NCBI GenBank assembly: GCA_946611525.1
Contig: CAMODS010000046.1
Coordinates: 1 to 8,964, forward strand
Direction of reading: 5' to 3'
Length of the DNA: 8,964 bases
Source of the DNA: an uncultured Lachnospiraceae bacterium
Lineage (GTDB): Bacteria > Bacillota > Clostridia > Lachnospirales > Lachnospiraceae
A program made the translations under genes and the position numbers. Under the pieces are notes generated by a model that was not told the DNA's origin, did not search any database, and saw only the letters and a list, made by a program, of their open reading frames with translations. This document shows positions 1 to 8,000 of this stretch, piece by piece; the first letter of the stretch is position 1, and each line of letters starts with the position of its first letter.

Positions 1-440
1 GCCAGATCCAGGATGTGATCGCGGACGATCTCCACCTTCTTCGGCTCTGTTTCTTTGGCATTGCCCTCCTGGTCATAAAGGAGTCTAAGGATCAGATCGT
101 TGTCGCTGGCATCAAAGACAGAAAGAACATCATTGAACTGTGAGATCGCATTTTCGGAAAGATTACCCTCACTGTAGTTTTTGAGATTGACCTCTAAGAG
201 AGAAAGCCTGTAGGGATCCACCGCAAGCTCAGAAGCTATCTCCTTTGTGGAGACAGGGTCCTCATCCGACAGTGTAACACTGTAGATACGGTACATACCC
301 TCATAGGGGTTGGAAAGAGACGCGTCCCCCTCAACATAATCATCAGGAACATAGGTAAAGACAGGCTTGATCCCAAAAAGATAGAGACCTGCCCCAAAGA
401 TAATTAATATAACGATCAAAAAAGGAATTGCTTTTTTCAT
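1..440 (-). CDS. DUF4874/DUF4832-family putative glycoside hydrolase-like protein, N-terminal part (runs off the window)
   Basis: Partial gene: the ATG is at 438-440 and the frame stays open to base 1, giving 146 codons. My translation begins MKKAIPFLIVILIIFGAGLY, a short basic start followed by a hydrophobic segment (about residues 5-23). This is either a membrane anchor or an uncleaved signal, so the rest probably lies outside the membrane. From about residue 43 the pattern SNPYEGMYRIY, then LSLLEVNLKNY and LILRLLYD, resembles the start of the DUF4874 domain. That domain usually precedes DUF4832 in proteins thought to have a glycosidase-like barrel fold; no reaction is established. It lies 15 bases after the DUF1934 gene and has no clear ribosome site, so it may depend on upstream translation. 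The family call comes from remembered motifs; the catalytic part is outside the window. Confidence 0.7.
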   Translation of the reverse strand, partial: MKKAIPFLIVILIIFGAGLYLFGIKPVFTYVPDDYVEGDASLSNPYEGMYRIYSVTLSDEDPVSTKEIASELAVDPYRLSLLEVNLKNYSEGNLSENAISQFNDVLSVFDASDNDLILRLLYDQEGNAKETEPKKVEIVRDHILDL

Positions 441-455
441 AGGCTAATCATTCTT

Positions 456-872
456 TTATTTTTCAGGGACCACTTCATAATCAACATGATTATGACTGAT
501 CAGTGCACCATCAGCATAAAGATCGTAGGCAAGAGCTACTGTCAGGCGATCCTCATAGATACCTACCGCCACTCTGGTGGTGCGTACCAAAAAGTTAAAG
601 GTGCCAAGCTCCGTGGCCATATCAAAAAGACTTGATCCCCCGGCTGCAAACTCCATCTCGGCATCAATTGCTCCACTGCGCCTAAGCTTTACACGGCGAG
701 AGGATATCTCCATGGTGTCGATGGTGCCGGAGTCATCATCTTTGTATTTTACAACCTGCATACCGCCACGTTCATACCACTTGCCGCGGCAGATTCTGTC
801 CTGCTCGTCCCTGTGGCTTCCCATAGTCTGAACGGAATGCATGTTGAGTATAACATCGATACTGTCAATCAT
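456..872 (-). CDS. DUF1934 (YwiB-like, calycin-fold) protein
   Basis: The product is 138 residues, close to the usual size of DUF1934 proteins such as Bacillus YwiB. Family-like features are the early G-K-W-Y-E-R-G-G segment (residues 30-37), a short strand with V-V-K-Y-K-D, a central V-K-L-R-R-S-G block, M-E-F followed by glycines, and a late L-T-V-A-L-A-Y-D-L strand. The alternating polar and hydrophobic pattern fits a small beta barrel. The family has no established reaction; ligand binding is only suggested by the fold. The start codon overlaps the last 8 bases of the gntR-type gene (ATGATTGA), and no Shine-Dalgarno site is seen, so translation is probably coupled to the upstream gene. 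No signal peptide, so it should be cytoplasmic. The function is unknown and nothing looks truncated. Confidence 0.75.
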   Translation of the reverse strand: MIDSIDVILNMHSVQTMGSHRDEQDRICRGKWYERGGMQVVKYKDDDSGTIDTMEISSRRVKLRRSGAIDAEMEFAAGGSSLFDMATELGTFNFLVRTTRVAVGIYEDRLTVALAYDLYADGALISHNHVDYEVVPEK

Positions 873-1539
873 AGTTTTTGATTATCTGCCTTACGGCTTC
901 GATCTGGTTCTGAAGATGGGTGTGCATCATCTTCTTTACAAAATCCACATCCTTTTTCTTAAGTCCCTCAATAATGGAAAGATGCTCGCTTATCAGGGTA
1001 TCGTAACTTTCCTCACCCCTGATATACTCAAACCTGAAGCGATACATCTGCTCCTTTAGGTTGTCCACAATGGACAAAAGTCTGGGGTTGTCGGCGGCCT
1101 CATATATTATGTGGTGAAAAGCCTCGTCAGCTTCCACTATCACCTTTATATCGTCGGAGCGCGCCGCCCGCTTGAACTCGTCCATGGCAGCCGAAAGCTT
1201 TTCAATGATCTCATCATTCATATTTTTGCAGGCTTTTTCAGCAGCCAGCTCGTCAAGAGCCTCCCGGACCTCCAAAACATCCGACAGGTCCTTTTCAGTC
1301 ATCCTGGCAACCTGGGCCCCCCGCCTGGGTATGGTTATGGCAAGCCCCTCACGTTCCAAAAGCCTTATGGCCTCACGTACCGGGGTACGACTGACCCCCA
1401 GCTTTTCAGCCAGAGGGATCTCCATCAACCGGTCTCCCGGTGACAACTCTCCTTTTAATATACGATCCCTGAGGGTAAAAAAAACCTCATCCCTGAGAGG
1501 TAAATACGAAGCCGCATCCAGCGAAAAATCCTTTGCCAT
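865..1539 (-). CDS. GntR-family transcriptional regulator, FadR/FCD subfamily
   Basis: This 224-residue protein has an N-terminal winged helix (about residues 13-80) with the typical recognition segment around 42-66 (LAEKLGVSRTPVREAIRLLE) and the wing sequence P-R-R-G-A. The C-terminal FCD ligand domain (about 85-215) keeps the metal site: D138 and H142 in D-E-A-F-H, H186 in S-E-H-L-S and H208 in H-T-H-L. Proteins of this type dimerise and bind short palindromes, and small carboxylic acids often act as effectors. The effector here cannot be told. The ATG is preceded by AGGGGG with 8 bases of spacing, supporting the start. It lies 12 bases after ispE and overlaps the DUF1934 gene by 8 bases, so it is in an operon with both. 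Its target is unknown; the DUF1934/DUF4874 pair just downstream is a guess. Confidence 0.92.
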   Translation of the reverse strand: MAKDFSLDAASYLPLRDEVFFTLRDRILKGELSPGDRLMEIPLAEKLGVSRTPVREAIRLLEREGLAITIPRRGAQVARMTEKDLSDVLEVREALDELAAEKACKNMNDEIIEKLSAAMDEFKRAARSDDIKVIVEADEAFHHIIYEAADNPRLLSIVDNLKEQMYRFRFEYIRGEESYDTLISEHLSIIEGLKKKDVDFVKKMMHTHLQNQIEAVRQIIKNYD

Positions 1540-1551
1540 ATACCCGTCCCC

Positions 1552-2406
1552 CTATACCATATGTGAAAGCGTCAAAAAGGAACACAGCCCTCTCTCTTTT
1601 ATCTTCTCCAAGCACTTAGAAGCAGTCCTTTCATCCTCAAAAAGTCCAAATACCGTAGGACCACTGCCGGTCATTAAAGCTCCGTAGGCGCCTGCGTCAA
1701 GCATGATGTACTTTATCTCCAAAATCTCAGGTACATCACTGGTGGTAACAAGCTCAAGCACATTTCCAAGCTTTTCCCCGGCACCTCTCCAGTCTCCTGC
1801 CTCAATGCATCCTAAAAGTCCGTCTATATCAGGATGCTTATACTCCCCGATGGCATCCAGCCTGCCATATATACCTGCAGTGGAAACGGAAACGTCCGGC
1901 TTTGCTATCAAAAGCTGCGGTGCAGGTGCTCCCATGCTAATGGCAGAAAGCTTTTCACCTATGCCCTCGCAAAGAGCAGTCCCTCCCTCTATGCAAAAAG
2001 GAACATCGGCTCCGATTCTCACGCCGATATCGATGAGCTGCTCCCGGGTCAGCTTAAGTTCAAAGAGTTCATTAAGCCCCCTTATCACGGCAGCCGCATC
2101 CGTACTGCCCCCTGCCATGCCCGCTGCCACAGGATTATTTTTGATGAGGTGAATATCTACTCCCTCATTTATCCCGGCAGTCTCCATCAAAAGCTTAGCG
2201 GCCTTTACACAGAGATTGTCTTTTGTCTCAAGGCTCTTGTCCGTACAGGTAAAAACCACCTCGTCGTCAAAACGCCTCTCTATGCATACCAAGTCATATA
2301 TATCAACAGACTGCATGATCATCTTTACCAGATGATATCCGTCATCACGCCTTCCGGTGACATCCAGTCCCAGGTTGATCTTGCAATAAGCTTTTTGCTC
2401 TATCAT
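1552..2406 (-). CDS. ispE: 4-diphosphocytidyl-2-C-methyl-D-erythritol kinase
   Basis: IspE phosphorylates CDP-methylerythritol with ATP in the MEP (non-mevalonate) route to isopentenyl diphosphate, in the cytoplasm. The 284-residue product has normal length and the GHMP kinase layout. K9 in A-Y-C-K-I-N-L and the following D-G-Y-H-L-V form the substrate site. Residues 92-105 (PVAAGMAGGSTDAA) are the ATP-binding glycine loop. D134 in I-G-A-D-V-P-F is the expected catalytic aspartate. Residues 246-250 (T-G-S-G-P) are the third GHMP motif near the C terminus. The start ATG overlaps the relQ-like stop as ATGA, and an AGAGGAG site lies 5 bases upstream inside that gene, so the pair is translationally coupled. 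The GntR regulator follows 12 bases later. All key residues are present. Confidence 0.96.
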   Translation of the reverse strand: MIEQKAYCKINLGLDVTGRRDDGYHLVKMIMQSVDIYDLVCIERRFDDEVVFTCTDKSLETKDNLCVKAAKLLMETAGINEGVDIHLIKNNPVAAGMAGGSTDAAAVIRGLNELFELKLTREQLIDIGVRIGADVPFCIEGGTALCEGIGEKLSAISMGAPAPQLLIAKPDVSVSTAGIYGRLDAIGEYKHPDIDGLLGCIEAGDWRGAGEKLGNVLELVTTSDVPEILEIKYIMLDAGAYGALMTGSGPTVFGLFEDERTASKCLEKIKERGLCSFLTLSHMV

Positions 2407-3059
2407 GTTATCTCCTCTGCCTTGGCCTCCATGATCGCCTCATTCAGTGACAGCATCTTGGCATCCAGCATGGATACGATACCTGAGCACTCCCGCAGAT
2501 CCTTGCTGATGTACTCCGGCGCATTGCCCTCAAACTTGTAGTAGATCTTGTGCTCCAGCGAAGCCCAGAAGTCCATGGCTATGGTGCGGATCTGTATCTC
2601 AACCTTGGTGTCCACCACCTTGTCTGATAAAAAGATGGGGAGTGTCACCAGCATGTGGTAGCTCTTGTATCCGCTGTCCTTTGGATTCCTCAGATAGTCC
2701 TTTATGGATATGACAGTGATGTCATTTTGCCGCCCTATCATATCAGCCATACGGTAAATATCCGAAGTAAAGGAACATACTATCCTCATACCCGCGATAT
2801 CGTTACAGTAAGTGACCATGTTCTCAATGCTGTCCTCGTATCCGTAACGATCCAGTTTTTTAACTATGCTCTCAGGGCTTTTAACCCTGGACTTTACATA
2901 CTCTATGGGATTGTACTGGTGGGTCTGTTTGAACTCTTCGTTTAGGATCTGGATCTTGGTGTCCAGTTCCCGGATGGCAGCCCTGTATAAAAGCATGACG
3001 GAATTCCAGGTATCGATACCCTCTCCCTCACATTGTTTTATGAATTCTACTTGGTCCAT
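2403..3059 (-). CDS. relQ: Small alarmone synthetase, RelQ/YjbM-like GTP pyrophosphokinase
   Basis: This enzyme should transfer pyrophosphate from ATP to GDP or GTP to make (p)ppGpp, the starvation alarmone. It is a single synthetase domain of 218 residues without the HD hydrolase, TGS or ACT parts of long RelA/SpoT proteins, and its size matches RelQ (about 210). Motifs in order are S-R-V-K-S-P-E-S-I (58-65, ATP side), D-I-A-G-M-R-I-V-C (87-95, D87 for metal), the K-D-S-G-Y-K-S-Y-H loop (127-135, guanine stacking), V-E-I-Q-I-R-T (153-159, E154) and F-W-A-S-L-E-H-K (164-171). The C-terminal helix region resembles the tetramer-forming part of RelQ. AAAGGAG lies just before the ATG. It follows the methyltransferase across a 73-base gap filled by a palindromic repeat and overlaps ispE by 4 bases. 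The RelQ rather than RelP assignment rests on overall resemblance. Confidence 0.92.
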   Translation of the reverse strand: MDQVEFIKQCEGEGIDTWNSVMLLYRAAIRELDTKIQILNEEFKQTHQYNPIEYVKSRVKSPESIVKKLDRYGYEDSIENMVTYCNDIAGMRIVCSFTSDIYRMADMIGRQNDITVISIKDYLRNPKDSGYKSYHMLVTLPIFLSDKVVDTKVEIQIRTIAMDFWASLEHKIYYKFEGNAPEYISKDLRECSGIVSMLDAKMLSLNEAIMEAKAEEIT

Positions 3060-3071
3060 ATCTCTCCTTTT

Positions 3072-3150
3072 AAAGATCCTTCGCTTCGCTCAGGATGACA
3101 TTGGGATAAGCTGCTTTGTCATCCTGAGGGTCTTAGCCCGAAGGATCTTT
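3072..3150. repeat. Palindromic interspersed repeat between the methyltransferase and relQ genes
   Basis: The 79-base element is an imperfect inverted repeat. Outer arms are 12 bases (3072-3083 against 3139-3150, aaagatccttcg) and inner arms 12 bases (3089-3100 against 3117-3128, ctcaggatgaca). Both match perfectly, separated by an unequal internal loop (5 against 10 bases) and closed by a 16-base loop. Its left end touches the relQ ribosome site; its right end is inside the methyltransferase gene, whose stop codon (3133-3135) lies in the internal loop. As RNA it would form a long hairpin. Similar GATCCTTCG...CAGGATGAC repeats are, from memory, common as dispersed elements in gut bacteria. 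A possible terminator role is weak, because only a T3 run follows the stem on the minus strand. Confidence 0.75.
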
Positions 3151-3957
3151 TTTTCTCTGCCTGTAACCCTCGTATAAAAGTATGCCGGTGGCCATGGCTG
3201 CATTTAAGGACTCCAACCGCCCCTCCATGGGAATGGTGATCCTCTCATCGGCTGCTTTGGAAAGTTCATCCGAAAGTCCCCGCCCCTCGTTTCCTATCAT
3301 AAACCCGGTGGCAGTGGAATAATCCATATCATAGTAGCTCTCGGTACCTGCGGGATGGGTAGCATAGAATCTGACTCCGGCCCTCCGGTAATCAGCCACC
3401 TGTGCGATCAGATCATCCGCAATAAAAAACGGGACTCTGTAAAGGCTTCCCATGGTAGCCCTCACCACCTTTGGTGAAAAAACATCAACACAATCAGCTG
3501 ACATGAGTACACCTGTCACTCCGGCTCCCTCAGCCGTCCTCATGATGGTACCCATGTTGCCGGGATCCTGCAGTCTCTCCAAAACCAAAAGATATGGCAC
3601 CTCTGTACCCAAAAGATCCTTTGGCTCATAAGCCGGCTGTCTCACCACCGCCAGCACTCCCTGGGGTGTCACCGTATCGCTTATGGATCTCATTACCTGA
3701 TCCGACACATGAAAGGCCGATATCTCACCCTGCACATCCGAATCGGAGGGCATCCCCAGTCCATGACTAAAGGATATCCACCTGTCATCGGAAGCAAAAC
3801 TCTCCGAAACATATATTTCATGCAAAAGAGTCTCCGGGGTCTCAAAGACCATCCGGGGTCCCTCTGCGATAAAAAAGCCGGTCTCCTTACGTAACCGGCT
3901 TTTTTTCATCAGTGCTGAAATGTTTTTAATCCTGGCATTTTTAATACTATCTATCAT
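3133..3957 (-). CDS. TrmH/SpoU-family RNA 2'-O-ribose methyltransferase
   Basis: A SPOUT-fold enzyme expected to move a methyl group from S-adenosylmethionine to a ribose 2'-OH in rRNA or tRNA. The 274 residues hold an N-terminal SpoU substrate-binding domain (about 1-105, with K-E-T-G-F-F-I-A-E-G at 24-33) and the knotted catalytic domain. That domain has motif 1 LQDPGNMGTIMRTA (129-142, N134 and R140), motif 2 IGNEGRGL (221-228, E224) and motif 3 IPMEGRLESLNAA (242-254, S250 and N252). The exact target nucleotide cannot be told. The start fits the family N terminus, although no good Shine-Dalgarno site is present; the gene begins 18 bases after pfkA, suggesting coupling. The last five residues (K-D-P-S-G) and the stop are encoded by the palindromic repeat, and codons 18-29 form a terminator-like hairpin. 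Confidence 0.92.
   Translation of the reverse strand: MIDSIKNARIKNISALMKKSRLRKETGFFIAEGPRMVFETPETLLHEIYVSESFASDDRWISFSHGLGMPSDSDVQGEISAFHVSDQVMRSISDTVTPQGVLAVVRQPAYEPKDLLGTEVPYLLVLERLQDPGNMGTIMRTAEGAGVTGVLMSADCVDVFSPKVVRATMGSLYRVPFFIADDLIAQVADYRRAGVRFYATHPAGTESYYDMDYSTATGFMIGNEGRGLSDELSKAADERITIPMEGRLESLNAAMATGILLYEGYRQRKKDPSG
3871..3906. terminator. Perfect terminator-shaped hairpin inside the methyltransferase coding sequence
   Basis: A 12-base perfect stem (3871-3882 against 3895-3906 within a slightly longer T-run; core gccggt at 3877-3882 pairs with accggc at 3894-3899) surrounds an 11-base loop. The GC core is flanked by A6 on one side and T7 on the other, so either strand has the form of an intrinsic terminator. 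On the minus strand it lies about 70 bases after the pfkA stop and 52 bases after the methyltransferase start. The residues it encodes belong to a conserved family segment, so the structure may be partly a by-product of the code. If active it would limit read-through from pfkA unless ribosomes cover it. Confidence 0.45.
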
Positions 3958-3975
3958 CGTAATCGGTACACGATA

Positions 3976-4953
3976 TCATGAATTGCCCAGATCCTTACAG
4001 ATTCTAACCTGATACTCGTTGACATCCTTTTTCATAGCCAGCGCTTCATCAATATCAAAATCTATGAACTCACCGTGGTCATATCCCACAACTCTGTTGG
4101 TCTTGCCCTCACAGAGGAGATCCACTGCCAATGCGCCCATGGTGGATGCGTATACCCTGTCCTTACAGGTGGGGCTGCCACCTCTCTGCATGTGTCCTAA
4201 AATGGTAGCCCTGGTCTCTATACCGGTAGCAGCCTCAATACGCTTGGCCATGGACAATGAGTGTCCGATACCCTCTGCATTGATGATGATATGGTGCTGC
4301 TTACCTTTTTTACGTCCCTCTATAATATGGTTAACCAGCTTTTGCTCGTCATAGTCATATCTCTCGGGAAGGAGTACGTCCTCGGCTCCGTTGGCGATAC
4401 CACACCAGAGTGCAATGTATCCGGCTCCACGTCCCATAACCTCTATGATTGAACAACGCTCATGGGAGGTGGATGTATCCCTGACCTTGTCTATGGCATC
4501 CATGGCTGTATTAACTGCTGTATCAAAACCTATGGTGTACTCGGTGCATGCTATGTCCAGATCGATGGTGCCCGGAAGGCCAATGGTGTTGATGCCGTTA
4601 GCTGCCAGCTTTTGTGCGCCCTTGAAGGAACCGTCTCCTCCGATGACCACCAACCCGTCGATACCGTGCTTGCGGCAGATATCAGCAGCTTCCTTCTGGT
4701 ACTCAGGCTCCACAAACTCGTAGCAGCGTGCCGTCTGTAAAATGGTACCGCCTCGTGAGATGATATCCGATACGCTGTGGGCGTCCATATCGATGATCTC
4801 TTCCTGGAGAAGCCCTGCGTATCCACGCTTGATACCCTTGACCTTTTTGCCCTTGCAGATAGCCTCACGTACAACTGCACGGATAGCTGCGTTCATGCCC
4901 GGTGCGTCACCGCCGCTGGTAAGTACTCCGATAGTTTTTATTTCATTTGACAT
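3976..4953 (-). CDS. pfkA: ATP-dependent 6-phosphofructokinase
   Basis: PfkA phosphorylates fructose 6-phosphate to fructose 1,6-bisphosphate, the committed step of glycolysis. I chose the ATG at 4951-4953 (325 residues, starting M-S-N-E-I-K) over one nine codons upstream: GGAGGA lies 7 bases before it, the family usually starts here, and the predicted transcription start is near the upstream codon. Motifs are GVLTSGGDAPGMNAAIR (9-25, nucleotide loop), V-I-G-G-D-G-S (103-109), P-G-T-I-D-L-D (127-133, catalytic D131), S-H-E-R (163-166), V-M-G-R (172-175) and G-H-M-Q-R-G-G (253-259). Glycine in G-G-D-G-S and in L-P-G-T-I-D points to ATP rather than pyrophosphate as donor. The usual T-I-D-N-D reads T-I-D-L-D, an unusual residue beside the catalytic aspartate. 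It follows dnaE by 68 bases and has its own promoter. Confidence 0.95.
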   Translation of the reverse strand: MSNEIKTIGVLTSGGDAPGMNAAIRAVVREAICKGKKVKGIKRGYAGLLQEEIIDMDAHSVSDIISRGGTILQTARCYEFVEPEYQKEAADICRKHGIDGLVVIGGDGSFKGAQKLAANGINTIGLPGTIDLDIACTEYTIGFDTAVNTAMDAIDKVRDTSTSHERCSIIEVMGRGAGYIALWCGIANGAEDVLLPERYDYDEQKLVNHIIEGRKKGKQHHIIINAEGIGHSLSMAKRIEAATGIETRATILGHMQRGGSPTCKDRVYASTMGALAVDLLCEGKTNRVVGYDHGEFIDFDIDEALAMKKDVNEYQVRICKDLGNS

Positions 4954-4960
4954 TTTGTTT

Positions 4961-4966
4961 TCCTCC
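4961..4966 (-). promoter_or_regulatory. Shine-Dalgarno site that decides the pfkA start
   Basis: The minus strand reads GGAGGA here, 7 bases before the ATG at 4951-4953. An alternative in-frame ATG at 4978-4980 has no such site and lies at the predicted transcription start. Confidence 0.85.
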
Positions 4967-4978
4967 AAATCATAAACC

Positions 4979-5014
4979 ACCTATCATTTTAATATCTTTT
5001 CATATTATTTTCAA
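4979..5014 (-). promoter_or_regulatory. Sigma-A type promoter for pfkA
   Basis: On the minus strand TTGAAA (5009-5014) is followed by exactly 17 bases and then TAAAAT (4986-4991); each hexamer differs from consensus by one base. Transcription should start near 4979, leaving a leader of about 25 bases before the pfkA ATG. The AT-rich gap after dnaE contains no clear terminator, so read-through from dnaE is also possible. Confidence 0.7.
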
Positions 5015-5021
5015 GAAAAAC

Positions 5022-8000
5022 CTATACCTTCCCCGCCACTGTTTTTACATTATCCTCGCCGTAGGCTGATTTTAGCGAAGACAAAAACTCTCCATCGGCA
5101 CTGATATTCCACTTCCGATCCAGCCTCTTTATCTGCCGGGTGGCTTTTAAAAATACCACCACCCTGTCGTTTCCGGAGCTTATGGCAAGCTTGCTATAAA
5201 GCCCTTCCTCTGCGGCACGGTAGCTTTCCAGATCCTCAAACTGTATCCACACCTCGCTTGGCACCCTGTCAAAGGGAATTATGTCGTCCGCTAAAAGTTT
5301 GACGTCCTTTTCCTCTTCCACGCTGGTGTGGCCCTTTATAAATACCTTTTCATCCTCTGCAATAAACTGCCTGCACCTCTCAAATATCCTGGGGAATACT
5401 ATGACCTCGATACTGCCAAAAACGTCTTCTATGGTAACAAAAGCCATGGCATCGTTTTTTCTGGTGTAGTGCATCTTCACCGAGGTGATCATACCTCCGG
5501 CCACCACCCTTTCATCATCTCCCAAAACAGCCCCGGAGTTTTCATCCTCCGGATCTATCATAAAATCGGTGGACTTTGCGGTGACATTTTCCTCCATCAG
5601 CTTCTCATAATCCTCCAGAGGATGTCCGCTGACATAGATACCCATCACCTCTTTTTCAAAGGCAAGTGCCTCCTGCTTGTCGTACTCATCCACATGGGGC
5701 ATCTTTATTTCAAAGGACTTTTTCTCCTGCTCGCCCATCATGTCAAAAAGGGACATCTGTCCGGCAGTGGTGTGTTTTCTTTCATCTGCTATGGTATCCA
5801 TCATATCGGGAGAGATCAAAACCTTTTGTCTGCGATTGCCGGGGAGGCTGTCGAGAGCGCCTGCCTTTATCAGGTTTTCCACCGCACGCTTGTTGATCTC
5901 GCGCCCCGATGTGCGTCTCAAAAAGTCCTCAAGCGAGGAATAGGCTCCGTGGGCTTCGCGCTCGGAAACTATGCTGTCGATCACGCCCTCGCCCGCGCTC
6001 TTTATGGCGTACATGCCAAAGCGGATGCCATCCTCCTCCACGGAAAAGCGGCCGTAACCGCTGTTGATATCGGGGGGCAAAAGCTTTATATCCATCTTCC
6101 TGCAGCACTCAATGTACTGGGCCACCTTTAATGAATCTCCGGCGCTGTCCATAAGAGCCGCCATAAACTCCTTGGGATAGTATGCCTTCAGATACGCCGT
6201 CTGATATCCCACCACTGCATAGCAGGCAGCATGGGCTTTGTTGAAGGCGTACTTTGCGAAGTCCGTCATCAAGTCATATATCTCGTTGGCAACCTCCTCG
6301 CTGATGCCGTTTTTGATACAACCCGGCACGCCTGCTGCCTCGTCGCCGTACACAAAGACCTGTCTCTCCGCTTCCATCACAGCTGTCTTTTTCTTGGACA
6401 TGGCACGGCGCACCTCATCGGAACGTCCCATGGAAAAGCCTGCAAGGTCACGCACGATCTGCATTACCTGCTCCTGATATACTATACAGCCATAGGTGGG
6501 CTTTAGGATCGGCTCAAGCTGAGGGCACAGATAAGTAATGGACTCCTTGTCCTTTTTACCCTTCAGATAGTTGGGTATAAAGTCCATGGGCCCGGGACGG
6601 TAGAGGGAAATACCTGCGATGATATCCTCCAGGCTCTCAGGCTTTAGATCCATCATAAATGAAGTCATCCCCGCGCTCTCAAGCTGGAACACGCCCTCGG
6701 TCCTGCCGGCAGATATCAGGGCAAAAACCTTGGGATCATCATATTCCATATTGTTAAAGTCTATCTTTACACCGTGATTTTCCTCAGCCATCAGTCTGGC
6801 CTGCTGGATCACGGTAAGGTTGGTAAGACCTAGAAAGTCCATTTTCAAAAGTCCCAGCTGCTCTATCTCAGTCATCACAAACTGGGTCACCACCTGGCCC
6901 TTGGGTGATACAGCCAGAGGCACGTACTCCATAACAGGCTTTTGGGAGATCACCACTCCTGCGGCATGGGTGCCTATCTGACGCGGCAGCCCCTCCAGTC
7001 CAAGAGCTGTATCGATCAGCTTTTTTACCTCGGGATCGCTGTCGTATTCCTTTTTTAAATCCCTGTTTTTCTCCAGTGCCTCACTGATGGTGATGCCCAG
7101 ATCATTGGGAATGGACTTTGCGATACGATCGCCCAGCATCCTGGGCATATCCATGACACGGCAGGCATCCCTAATTGAGTTTTTGGCCTTCATGGTACCA
7201 AAGGTAACTATCTGTGCCACACAGTCTTCACCATATTTTTCCGTCACATATTCTATGACCCGGTTTCTGCCCTCAGGCTCAAAGTCCACGTCTATATCGG
7301 GCATGGACACGCGGTCGGGATTCAAAAACCTCTCGAAAAAAAGCTGATACTTTATGGGATCTATATCCGTGATGCCGGTGGTGTAGCTTACCAGACTTCC
7401 GGCCGCCGAACCTCTGCCGGGCCCCACGGGAATGTCATGCTGTCTGGCATAGTTTATAAAGTCCCAGACTATGAGGAAGTAATCCACATACCCCATGGTT
7501 TTTATGACATTTAGCTCATAAGAAAGCTGGGGGCGTATCTCGTCCGCTCTGTCTTTATAGCGGCGTATCAGTCCCTCTTCGCAGAGCTTGTTGAGATAGC
7601 TCCAGGAATCATAGCCATCAGGTACATCAAAATGAGGAAGCTTTGTGTTACCAAACTCGATCGTCACCCTGCACCTGTCTGCAATAAGCTGGGTGTTTTC
7701 AATGGCCTCTTTGGCATAGGGAAAAATGGCGCGCATCTCCTCCTCGGACTTTACGTAAAACTGCCCGCCGGGGTAGCGCATTCGATCCTCGTCCTGCACC
7801 TTTTTACCTGTCTGCAGACACAGCAGCACATCATGGGCATCTGCATCCTCTGCGTTGGTATAGTGGCAGTCATTGGTCACAACAAGAGGTATACCTGTCT
7901 CCTCATGCATACGTAAAAGTGCGGAGTTTACAGTCTGCTGGTCAGCATAGCCATGATCCTGCATCTCCAGAAAATAATTGCCCTCACCAAAACAGTCACG

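Noticed and set aside
3072..3150. Repeat as a relQ-specific promoter region or ordinary terminator
   Set aside because: No convincing -35/-10 pair was seen in the gap, and only three T follow the stem on the minus strand before TTTAAAAGG.
4954..4980. Upstream pfkA start giving nine extra residues (M-V-Y-D-L-E-E-N-K)
   Set aside because: No ribosome site, the codon sits at the predicted transcription start, and the downstream ATG has an excellent GGAGGA at 7 bases.
5328..6131. 267-residue open frame on the plus strand opposite dnaE
   Set aside because: It lies entirely inside the strongly supported dnaE coding region, has no family resemblance I recognise and no clear ribosome site; it is a shadow frame.
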